Shown piece by piece: positions 52,629 to 60,649 of a DNA stretch of 62,663 nucleotides. The notes under the pieces were generated by a model that saw nothing but the letters and a program-made list of their open reading frames with translations, was not told the DNA's origin and ran no database searches. This DNA comes from an uncultured bacterium (GTDB lineage: Bacteria > Planctomycetota > Uabimicrobiia > Uabimicrobiales > JABWCH01). The translations under genes were made by a program, and so were the position numbers. Position 1 is the stretch's first letter. Every line of letters starts with the position of its first letter. Location: assembly GCA_938003875.1 (NCBI GenBank), contig CALKWO010000303.1, positions 1 to 62,663 of the forward strand, given 5' to 3'.

Positions 52629-54920
52629 TTAACTTTTGAATGCAAGCAGCTTGAGGAGGATAAAAAATAAGAGTAAAGTTCCTGCTATGATCTTACGTAT
52701 CCATGCTCTTTTGTTTGCTTTTTTCATACAGGCACTCACCATGCCCTGCCATTTTTTTTTCACAGAGACTTCCAGTTCTTCCTGAAAGATTTTATCTTCT
52801 AGCATCTCTTGTGCTTTTTCTATTTCGTAAAATTTTAAGGAATCGGCAATCGCATCGAGTTTTTGTTGTGCGTTTTTGGAAACACTTTGCACAGAAAGCA
52901 GCCTCTTGACCTGTTGGATATCTCCTGTTATATCAGGAACTTCACAAAGCCATTGCCGATCCAGAATTTTTTGTAAGCATTGTAAAGCTTCTCTGTAGTT
53001 TTGTTTTTTAGAAGCATCCATGGCCTGCTGGTAAATTTTATCCAATTGTTTTTTTTGGCGTACTGCTTTTTCTTGCTTTTCGATTTTATCGTTTTTAGCA
53101 GGCACTTCTTCTTGCTGCTTTTTGACTTTTTCCTGCCGAATTTTTTCTCTCTGCTCATGCAATTGTTCTAGCATACTAGAAAGAGTAGAACGACGTGTGG
53201 AAGAAAGCTTTTTTTCCATAGAGCTACGCTGGGTTTGCATCAGGTCTTGCATAGGATTTTGCAATTTTTTGGTTGCAGCAGGCTCTTGCATTTTGATTTC
53301 TAAGGGTGTCTCCTCTTCTGGCATAAAAAGTAGATCTTCCGACTCTTTTTCAAAATCCATAGGTATATTGTCTTCGGATGCTGGAACTGTGCTTTCCTGG
53401 GGAGATTGCTCTGGCTTGGAAGATTCTTGTTCTTTGCGTTTTTGTAGGCATTCCAATAATTCCACAGCACTGCCATGATAAGGGTATATCTGAAGGCAAT
53501 CTTGCAATAAAACTATGGCTTCCTCATTACGGTTGGATTCTACCAGGAGCTGGGCATCCTCCCACATTTGCATGGCTTCCTGCAGGCGGTTTTCTGCTGC
53601 TGTAATTTTTTCCTGAATTTCAGTATCGCTTTTTAAATCCAGAGACTTTCTCCATTTGCCAATGGCTTCGGGAAAGCGTTTTTCTTCCCAGAATTTATCG
53701 GCCTGTAAATTCCATTTCTGTCTTTGCTTTTCTCTTTTTTCTTTTTTTGATTTTTGCAGGGATATTTTAAAATCTTCTAAATCTTTAAGGCCAGGAAAAA
53801 ATTTGATACATCGTTCGATTTTTTCTAAAGATTGAGAATACTTTTCCAGCCTTGCCAGATTTTTGGCCTGCTCATAAAGAGATCTTGTCCTCTCTACTCT
53901 TTTTTGCAATATTTCCAATTTTTCTGTAATTGTTTTCTTTTTCTTTGCGGAAGCATTTTTTGAAGACTCTCCCTGGCTACTTTGATCTTGATCTTTATTT
54001 TCTTCTATTTCTTCTGCAAATCCGCTTTCCCTGGCTTCTTCCGCGCCTAATTCCATAGCAGAAATTCCTTCTTTGATCTCTTCTGCTTCTTGTACTGGAA
54101 TGGCACCAAGCTGCTCGCAAATCATAATTTCTGACATAGTAGCAAGCTGAGCAGGAAGTTCCATGCCATCGTCGTCATCCCTGTCACCTAAGGAAAATTC
54201 GCTGTCTGTTCCATAAACCGTTTCATCAGGAGGAACAAACAAAAAGGAATCCTGCGCAGATTGATGAGAAAGCTTGCTTTCTTCTTTCTGGCTATAAAAA
54301 GAAGCTTTTTCTCCATCTTGCTGTGCTTCTGTTTCAAAATCTAATTCATTCAGATTTTCTTTGGCTTCTATCGCCATAGCGGAAATAGGATCTATTCCAG
54401 AATTGTCCTTTTCTTCAGGGGATTGGGCAGCAAGATCTTCCCATACTTTCAGCTCTTCTGCTGTCATACTGGAAAGATCTCGCTGTAGGATTTTCTTTGC
54501 TATTTCTTGCAGATAAGGTTTTTTTGAACTCTCTTCTTGATTTTTTGTACTTTCCTGCTGAGATATTTCAGACAAAGCCTCAGCATAAACTATTGTATCT
54601 TCCTTTGACTCCAAAGATTCCCATTCATGAGGATCATTCCCCTGGGGAAATTCTTCTGTGGCGATACTGCTTTGCTCGGAATTTTCTCTTTGATTAAGAA
54701 CAATTGTATCTTCTTGGGCTTCCTGAGAAATATCCTTTTGTATCTGTGCCTCTTGCTGAGCCTGTTTTTCACAAAAAGCTTTGACTTCAGGCAAAGGTAC
54801 AGTAATCCCTTGCTGCGAGAGATAAGCGACAAAATATTCTTCCGCTTCCTGGCTCCAGCAATGATTGAATTTAGATTCAAATTCTTGGGCAATGCCGCTA
54901 AGTTTCAGAACATCAGACAT
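52629..54920 (-). CDS. Coiled-coil/TPR-like protein with C-terminal membrane segment
   Basis: A 763-residue protein. The N-terminal half is acidic and Glu/Gln/Ser-rich (low-complexity linker), then TPR-like helices (about 335-500) and a Lys/Glu coiled coil (about 570-640). Further helical repeats follow, and the protein ends in a membrane segment (last 20 residues) after a Lys-rich stretch, so it is tail-anchored with the bulk in the cytoplasm. I do not recognise a family. The ATG at 54920 follows AGGAG at 8 bases; an in-frame TTG at 54923 is rejected. It precedes the glycosyltransferase gene by 19 bases. Confidence 0.6.
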   Translation of the reverse strand: MSDVLKLSGIAQEFESKFNHCWSQEAEEYFVAYLSQQGITVPLPEVKAFCEKQAQQEAQIQKDISQEAQEDTIVLNQRENSEQSSIATEEFPQGNDPHEWESLESKEDTIVYAEALSEISQQESTKNQEESSKKPYLQEIAKKILQRDLSSMTAEELKVWEDLAAQSPEEKDNSGIDPISAMAIEAKENLNELDFETEAQQDGEKASFYSQKEESKLSHQSAQDSFLFVPPDETVYGTDSEFSLGDRDDDDGMELPAQLATMSEIMICEQLGAIPVQEAEEIKEGISAMELGAEEARESGFAEEIEENKDQDQSSQGESSKNASAKKKKTITEKLEILQKRVERTRSLYEQAKNLARLEKYSQSLEKIERCIKFFPGLKDLEDFKISLQKSKKEKREKQRQKWNLQADKFWEEKRFPEAIGKWRKSLDLKSDTEIQEKITAAENRLQEAMQMWEDAQLLVESNRNEEAIVLLQDCLQIYPYHGSAVELLECLQKRKEQESSKPEQSPQESTVPASEDNIPMDFEKESEDLLFMPEEETPLEIKMQEPAATKKLQNPMQDLMQTQRSSMEKKLSSTRRSTLSSMLEQLHEQREKIRQEKVKKQQEEVPAKNDKIEKQEKAVRQKKQLDKIYQQAMDASKKQNYREALQCLQKILDRQWLCEVPDITGDIQQVKRLLSVQSVSKNAQQKLDAIADSLKFYEIEKAQEMLEDKIFQEELEVSVKKKWQGMVSACMKKANKRAWIRKIIAGTLLLFFILLKLLAFKS

Positions 54921-54988
54921 CAAAATTCTCCTGACTTAAGCCTTTTGGAAAAAAACTCACCAGGGGCGTATTTAATGGTTATGGTAAC

Positions 54989-55089
54989 GAACCACAGATA
55001 GACATAGTGAAACACAAATTAATTTCCTATACAGCGAGTTAGGAAAAAGATTTATTATCCGTGTTTATCTGTGTTCATCCGTGGTTCTC
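54989..55089. repeat. ACCACAGATAGACA-type inverted repeat
   Basis: The left arm GAACCACAGATAGACA (from 54989) pairs with a right arm ending CATCCGTGGTTC (55086). The inner part holds AAACACAAAT and CGTGTTTATCTG units. It shares its arms with the middle of the element at 23768-23966 but lacks the outer MITE ends. It occupies most of the gap between lpxA and the TPR-like gene. Confidence 0.8.
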
Positions 55090-55130
55090 TTTTGGTTATC
55101 AACCAACCTTTAAATGCGCCATTTGTATCT

Positions 55131-55958
55131 CTATGCCATTTCTATGCCTTTTTCTGCAAGCTCTATATTCTTTTCAGCAGAAGTATTGGCAGCAGGGCAG
55201 ATCCCTCTTTTGGAAGATTGAACAAAATCAAGAAATTCTTTCACTTCGCCAGACTGAAAATTGTGTTGAGCGATCCTTTCCAGAAGAACAGGCCTGGGGG
55301 AATGATCTCGGAAGAAAAGTCTGTAAAGCGTCTTGATTTCATTTATGGTTTCTTGGGGAAAACCAGCGCGGCGAAGGCCAATGATATTGATCCCCCATAC
55401 CTGATTTTTTTCTGCTGCTATGACAAAAGGTGGAATGTCCATACTGAATCTGGAGTTACCAGCTAATATAGCAACGCGGCCTATATGAACGAATTGATGG
55501 ATCATCGCACCACCGCCTATAAAAGCACGATCCGCTACATGCACATGGCCTGCCATAGCAGCCATATTCGCCATAATTACAAAATTGTTTACTTTACAAT
55601 CATGAGCAATATGACAACCTCCCATTATCATGCAATCGTTTCCAATGACGGTAGGAGAATCTTCGTGGGTGCTGCGATGGATGGTTACATATTCCCTGAA
55701 AATATTTCTACTGCCTACGACCAGGCGAGTTTTTTCTCCCTTATATCTTTTGTCCTGGGGAGAATGGCCGATCACTGCTCCAATGTGAATTTCATTGTCG
55801 TCGCCTATTGCTGTACCACTGCCAACAAAAGCACGAGCCATGATTTTGTTGTTTTTTCCTATCTGAACATCGCCTTCTATAATGGCAAAGGGCCCAATTT
55901 CAGTACTTGGATCAATCACTGCATTTTTATCAACAATTGCTGTAGGGTGTATGAGCAT
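55131..55958 (-). CDS. lpxA: UDP-N-acetylglucosamine acyltransferase LpxA
   Basis: A 275-residue left-handed beta-helix enzyme that begins lipid A synthesis by acylating UDP-GlcNAc. It starts MLIHPTAIVD, carries the catalytic His segment HIAHDCKV (about residue 120), and has NIIGLRRAGF after the helix, as in the family. It shows that the organism makes LPS. The ATG follows AGAGGA at 6 bases. It lies 18 bases after lysS. Confidence 0.95.
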   Translation of the reverse strand: MLIHPTAIVDKNAVIDPSTEIGPFAIIEGDVQIGKNNKIMARAFVGSGTAIGDDNEIHIGAVIGHSPQDKRYKGEKTRLVVGSRNIFREYVTIHRSTHEDSPTVIGNDCMIMGGCHIAHDCKVNNFVIMANMAAMAGHVHVADRAFIGGGAMIHQFVHIGRVAILAGNSRFSMDIPPFVIAAEKNQVWGINIIGLRRAGFPQETINEIKTLYRLFFRDHSPRPVLLERIAQHNFQSGEVKEFLDFVQSSKRGICPAANTSAEKNIELAEKGIEMA

Positions 55959-55976
55959 GGGAATCCTCTTAAAAAA

Positions 55977-57467
55977 TTACTCTTCTCTTCTCAATAAAGG
56001 GAAAGCAATCACATCTCGTATGCTGTGCTGATTGGTAAGCAGCATTACAATTCTATCTATACCTAATCCAACTCCTCCTGTCGGAGGCATACCCATTCCA
56101 ATCGCTTTCACAAAGTCCATATCTACAGGATGATGGACGGTGCCTTCTTTTTCCATACTGTCTGCATCGAATTCTCTCTGCTGTTTCAGTCTTTCGTATT
56201 GCTCTACAGGATCCGTGAGTTCAGAATAAGCATTTCCGATTTCCATCCGCATCACAAAAGGCTCAAATCTTTCGACCAGCTCAGGATTCCCTCTTTTTTT
56301 CTTAGTTAAAGGAGATATAGCCAGAGGATGGTCTATGATGAATGTTGGCTGTACCATGTGTTCTTCACATAAAGTAGAGAACAGAAAATCAATGATATGC
56401 CCACGGGAGAAGGGCTCTATGATATGGTATTTAGGATCTAGTTCATGAACTTTCTTTTTTAACTCTTCATCAGAAAGAGCGTTGACATCCACTTTTCCGA
56501 TTTCTTTTATTGCGTCTAGGATGGTCATCCTTTTCCAGGGAGGAGTAAAGTCTATTTCTATATCCTGATAGAGTACTTTGTAGCTCCCTGTTACCTCTTT
56601 TGCCAGCATAGAAACGAGCTGTTCAAACTGCTCCATCTGGTAATTATAATCGGTAAACGCCTCATACCATTCCATCATGGTAAATTCAGGGTTATGGGAT
56701 CGGTCAATGCCTTCATTTCGGAAATTTTGGCAAATGGTATATACTTTAGGAAAACCGCCTACAATAAATCGTTTTAGAGAAAGCTCTGGAGAGATTCTCA
56801 TATAAGCTTTTTCCTGAGAAAGAGCATGGATTGTGGTTTCAAAGGGACGGGCACTTGCTCCTCCATAGCTAAGCTCCAGGGTAGGGGTCGTGACTTCCAA
56901 AAATCCTTTGTTTTCCATAAAACGGCGTATTGTAGAAAGGATTTTTGCTCTTGCTACCATAACATCGCGAGCTTTTTTATCTGTAATCCAATGCAAATAT
57001 CTTTGCCTGCAAAGAGTCTCTGCATCGGAGAGCTGGTAGTATTTCTTATCTCCTTTTTCCTTGGAAATAGGAACGCGGATAACGCATTTGCTCAGGATAC
57101 TGAAATCCTTTGTCCAGATGGTCAATTCGCCTGTTTTCGTTTTAAACAAAGGGCCTTTGATTCCCACCCAGTCTCCAATGTCTAAAAGCAAAATGCTTTG
57201 CCATACGGGATCACTGAAATCTTGTTGTTTAAGATAAACCTGCATTCTATTGTCAAAGTCTTCCACATCAGCAAAAAAGACCTTCTGGCCTTGTCTGCGC
57301 AGTGCTGTAACACGTCCTGCTATGGCAATATCTTTTTCCAGCAATTCCGCCTCTTTTTCTCGTATTTCCGTCAGCGTATGACTGATAGGAAAAGAATAAG
57401 GATAGGGGTTAATACCAAGCTGCATCAACTGCTGGCGTTTTTCTAGCAAATCATCATGAAAAGGCAT
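55977..57467 (-). CDS. lysS: Lysyl-tRNA synthetase, class II
   Basis: A 496-residue class II synthetase. An N-terminal OB-fold (about 45-150) binds the anticodon; motif 2 is FRNEGIDRSHNPEF and motif 3 is GLGIDRIVMLL. Length is normal. AAGGAG lies 6 bases before the ATG. It is 15 bases after the PilM-PilN fusion gene and directly before lpxA. Confidence 0.97.
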   Translation of the reverse strand: MPFHDDLLEKRQQLMQLGINPYPYSFPISHTLTEIREKEAELLEKDIAIAGRVTALRRQGQKVFFADVEDFDNRMQVYLKQQDFSDPVWQSILLLDIGDWVGIKGPLFKTKTGELTIWTKDFSILSKCVIRVPISKEKGDKKYYQLSDAETLCRQRYLHWITDKKARDVMVARAKILSTIRRFMENKGFLEVTTPTLELSYGGASARPFETTIHALSQEKAYMRISPELSLKRFIVGGFPKVYTICQNFRNEGIDRSHNPEFTMMEWYEAFTDYNYQMEQFEQLVSMLAKEVTGSYKVLYQDIEIDFTPPWKRMTILDAIKEIGKVDVNALSDEELKKKVHELDPKYHIIEPFSRGHIIDFLFSTLCEEHMVQPTFIIDHPLAISPLTKKKRGNPELVERFEPFVMRMEIGNAYSELTDPVEQYERLKQQREFDADSMEKEGTVHHPVDMDFVKAIGMGMPPTGGVGLGIDRIVMLLTNQHSIRDVIAFPLLRREE

Positions 57468-57482
57468 GTATCGCTCCTTGTG

Positions 57483-59087
57483 TTAATCTTTTTTTACTAT
57501 TTTTAATCGTAAAAAAAATTCTAATTTTCTATCTTGTTCTTGTATCTGAGGATCTCTTTCTTCTTCTATTGCCAGAAAAGGATGCTTTTTTATGCTTTCT
57601 TTAAATCTTTTCAGGACAATATATACATCTTCTGTTCCTTCTTCTACAAAACCCGACAGAGACAGCAAAAGTTTAGAAGAAAAATTCCATTCTAATTTAT
57701 GAATATACATTTGGGATGGTATCGATTTATTGAGCCACGATAGAATTTCCAATAAAGATTTATTGGGAAGTAGTCTATCCTGGATCAGGCTAAGCTTATT
57801 TTGCAAAATTTCATTATTTTTTTGAAATTCTTTAGCTTTTAGGCTTCTTTCTGATATTTTTTGGTATTTTTCATTCAATTGATCTTCCCATTTTTGATAT
57901 CTTTGATGGCAAGCATAGGTTGACCAAAGGGAGAACACAACTAAAAGAAAAACAACTGCCACAGAAAGATATTCAAAAAGATGCTTTCCAAAAAGCAATT
58001 CTTGAATTTTTTGGTTGTAGCTAAGGATTTTCAAGGGGATCTTTTTCTGATCGGCTAAATAAGAAAGACCAAGACTATTAGCAAAAAAATATTTTTGGCT
58101 TTCTTCTTTAAAAAAATCTCCCAAAGGACTTTTCCATGCAATGCTTTCCACGGGGCAGACAAAGCTACTCTGAATCAGAGCTTTCATGCCTTTCTGACAT
58201 GCCCCTCCGCCTGTTAAATAGATACGGTCTACTTTTAAAGAAGCAATGCCAGTCTGTACTCTGGCAAATTTTAGAGAAGCCTGGAGAGCATCAGGAATTT
58301 TTTGCGCTGTGTTCAATAATTTTTCTTCAAAAGAATCTTCTGTATTCCTGGCAATGGTATAATCGTCATAAGAAGTGAGGTTCACTTTCTGTATCTTGAA
58401 TTTATCGGCTTCCTCGAATTCCCAGTTTTTTTCTTCCTGGATTTTGAGAGTGATCATTTTACTTCCCATGCTAACATTACGGGCAAAGCAAAATCTATCA
58501 CCCTGCATCAGAACTACATTGGTATTTTCATAGCCAATATCTACAATATAGCTAGTTTCTTTGGAAGGCGGCTGGCTAAAACGGACAAACGCATGATACA
58601 AGGATATACAATTGGGAACAAAGGCCTGGATCTTAATGCCTGCCTGGGCGAAAAAATTCCATACGCTCTGAAGAAAACTTTCATAAACAACGGCAATGGC
58701 TACAACGCATCCCTGCTGCTTTTCGGATAAGGCAAGATTTAAAGGCACATAGCTATAAGCAAGAGGAGTATTGGCTTTTTCTAAAACTTGAGCCATTTCC
58801 ATTTCTACTATCTGCGCTATACGGGTTTCATTGGTGGAAGGAACCTGCAAATATCTCATATTCAGATGCTTACCTGAAATCCCTGCCAGTCCTTCTCGAA
58901 CTTTAAAATTTTCTTTTCTAAGATATTCTTTCAGTTGAAGTGCGCAAGGTTTAGAAAAATTTTCCTCTTCCGAACCAGGTAAAGGGAAAGAAATTACCCT
59001 TTCGATTTTTATCTCTTGTTTTTCCGCCACCAATTGGGCAAATTTCAAACAAGAAGAACCAATATCAATTCCTATTTTTCCTGCCAT
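57483..59087 (-). CDS. PilM-PilN fusion (type IV pilus/type II secretion platform)
   Basis: A 534-residue protein. The N-terminal actin-like part (1-345) has IGIDIGSSCLK, VDIGYENTNVVL and YLTGGGA, typical of PilM/GspL-cytoplasmic ATPase folds. After a linker comes one membrane segment (about 370-390), a coiled coil, and a periplasmic PilN-like domain (to 534). PilM and PilN are normally separate proteins that bind each other; GspL of type II systems combines the two functions. It probably builds the inner-membrane platform for the fibre that uses the pseudopilin at 26029. Neighbours ruvC and lysS are unrelated. Confidence 0.8.
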   Translation of the reverse strand: MAGKIGIDIGSSCLKFAQLVAEKQEIKIERVISFPLPGSEEENFSKPCALQLKEYLRKENFKVREGLAGISGKHLNMRYLQVPSTNETRIAQIVEMEMAQVLEKANTPLAYSYVPLNLALSEKQQGCVVAIAVVYESFLQSVWNFFAQAGIKIQAFVPNCISLYHAFVRFSQPPSKETSYIVDIGYENTNVVLMQGDRFCFARNVSMGSKMITLKIQEEKNWEFEEADKFKIQKVNLTSYDDYTIARNTEDSFEEKLLNTAQKIPDALQASLKFARVQTGIASLKVDRIYLTGGGACQKGMKALIQSSFVCPVESIAWKSPLGDFFKEESQKYFFANSLGLSYLADQKKIPLKILSYNQKIQELLFGKHLFEYLSVAVVFLLVVFSLWSTYACHQRYQKWEDQLNEKYQKISERSLKAKEFQKNNEILQNKLSLIQDRLLPNKSLLEILSWLNKSIPSQMYIHKLEWNFSSKLLLSLSGFVEEGTEDVYIVLKRFKESIKKHPFLAIEEERDPQIQEQDRKLEFFLRLKIVKKD

Positions 59088-59123
59088 GATTTTCTGCTTA
59101 TAAAATTTTTTACGAATTGTCTT

Positions 59124-59606
59124 TTATTTATGCAAGCCAGTGCTATGCTGATAGTGGCAGATAGCAATGGCTAAAGCATCGGAAGCATCTGTTGGTTCAG
59201 GTTGCACAGGCAAGGATAGAATTGCCTGTACCATAGCCTGCACCTGAGTTTTATGTGCGCCTCCCGTTCCAGAAACGGCTTTTTTTATTGTAGTGGCATC
59301 GTATTCATGCACATCAAGGCAGGCATTGGCTGCTGCCAAAAAAGCCACGCCTCTGCCTTCTCCAATGCGAATAGCACTTTGCATATTTTTCCCGCAGAAT
59401 ACTTTTTCTATAGCAACGACTTCTGGCTGATATTGCTGGATTATCTCTGTAAGATCCTGATAGATTTTTTTTAGCCGATCAGGGACAGAATCTTTTGCCG
59501 ATGCACGGATAGCCCCAAACGCTTTGGGGAAAATTTTCCCTTTGACGACTTCCAGGACAGCATATCCAACAATTTTTGTGCCAGGATCAATTCCTAATAT
59601 TTTCAT
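59124..59606 (-). CDS. ruvC: Holliday junction resolvase RuvC
   Basis: A 160-residue RNase H-fold nuclease. The catalytic acids lie in GIDPGT (Asp 6-7 region), VVAIEKVF (Glu near 67) and DASDALAIAICH (two Asp near 139-142). It cuts four-way junctions after RuvAB branch migration. ruvA and ruvB are not in the window. It is 6 bases downstream of a lipoprotein gene and 36 bases before the PilM-PilN gene. Confidence 0.95.
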   Translation of the reverse strand: MKILGIDPGTKIVGYAVLEVVKGKIFPKAFGAIRASAKDSVPDRLKKIYQDLTEIIQQYQPEVVAIEKVFCGKNMQSAIRIGEGRGVAFLAAANACLDVHEYDATTIKKAVSGTGGAHKTQVQAMVQAILSLPVQPEPTDASDALAIAICHYQHSTGLHK

Positions 59607-59612
59607 CCTGCT

Positions 59613-60131
59613 TTACTCCACAGGATTGTGGTAAACAATACTGAAATATTCTGGGACTCCTTGCTCTGCGAGCTTACAGTCGAATTTTTTTTCCACGACC
59701 TTGCCTGCGGCAAGAGTCTTTTTGAACATTCCTGGCTTTTCATAATGGCTGCCCAAGATCAGACCATGTCTATCATAGAGAAATATCACAAAGCGATAAA
59801 GAAAAGGTTTCTTCTTAGGATGTACTTTGAGTATAACATTATATTTATCACCCTTTTTTTGCCATTCTATGCTATCAAAATTCTCTTCATGATACTTCAA
59901 GGCAACAGGTTTGTCTTCTTCAAAAGAATACAAAAAAGAAAATCTCTCTTTGGCACTAGAATGAAAGAGCTTATCTTTTTCTTGCTGGAGCTTTTCAAAA
60001 TTTTTTTCTAACTCTGCTGTTGTTTTTGTTAAGACAAGGAGTTCTTTTTCTAATCTTTGTTTTTCTATACCTGATTCACAGCTAAATAAAGTCAGCGTAA
60101 GTATCAAAAATATAGGCAAATAGTATTTCAT
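59613..60131 (-). CDS. Lipoprotein with coiled coil and beta domain (paralogue A)
   Basis: A 172-residue lipoprotein with signal MKYYLPIFLILTLTLFSC and a coiled coil (about 22-55). The rest is a beta-rich domain ending near EYFSIVYHNP. Its layout is like the neighbouring gene at 60128-60649, so the two look like tandem paralogues. Its start overlaps the previous stop by four bases (ATGA). Function unknown. Confidence 0.75.
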   Translation of the reverse strand: MKYYLPIFLILTLTLFSCESGIEKQRLEKELLVLTKTTAELEKNFEKLQQEKDKLFHSSAKERFSFLYSFEEDKPVALKYHEENFDSIEWQKKGDKYNVILKVHPKKKPFLYRFVIFLYDRHGLILGSHYEKPGMFKKTLAAGKVVEKKFDCKLAEQGVPEYFSIVYHNPVE

Positions 60132-60649
60132 GGCTGTTCCTTTATCAAAAAATACTGCGCTATATGGTCACCATAAATCTGCACAGTTTTTTCCTGGGTT
60201 ATTGTCTGGTCAGATTTGAGGTATTTATCTCCCAGCAAACCTCTATAGTCGATTTCTTCCCTATGAATGTTTCTACCATCAGCACTGAACAAAAAAAGGA
60301 TAAAATGAGGCGAAACTTTTTTTTCTTGTGCCTTATAAGAAAAACGGAAAATCATTTTTTGGGTGTTGACATACTGTACTTCCATTTCCTTCAGATAAGG
60401 AACCTCAGGGACAGTTATATCCATTTGTTTGCCAGAAATTCTTTGTAAATCAGGGAAACGATATCGTAAGCTACGAGAACAAATTTCATTGATCTCCAGA
60501 GAAATCTTTTCGATATTCTGTTGTAGAAGCTCGATTTTCTGTTTTTCTTCTGCTACTTTTTCTTTAATTTCCTGGAGTTGCTGCTCTCCTGCCCTACAAG
60601 CTATTAAAAATAAGGCAATGATGCCTGGTATTATCATCTTTCTATTCAT
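60128..60649 (-). CDS. Lipoprotein with coiled coil and beta domain (paralogue B)
   Basis: A 173-residue lipoprotein with signal MNRKMIIPGIIALFLIAC and a coiled coil (about 25-60), then a beta-rich domain ending YGDHIAQYFLIKEQP. The ATG at 60649 is chosen because GGAAGTGGA lies upstream and the signal is then complete; the frame runs 11 codons further into the kinase gene end. It overlaps that gene by 8 bases. With paralogue A and the pseudokinase-SUMF1 fusion it forms one operon. Function unknown. Confidence 0.75.
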   Translation of the reverse strand: MNRKMIIPGIIALFLIACRAGEQQLQEIKEKVAEEKQKIELLQQNIEKISLEINEICSRSLRYRFPDLQRISGKQMDITVPEVPYLKEMEVQYVNTQKMIFRFSYKAQEKKVSPHFILFLFSADGRNIHREEIDYRGLLGDKYLKSDQTITQEKTVQIYGDHIAQYFLIKEQP

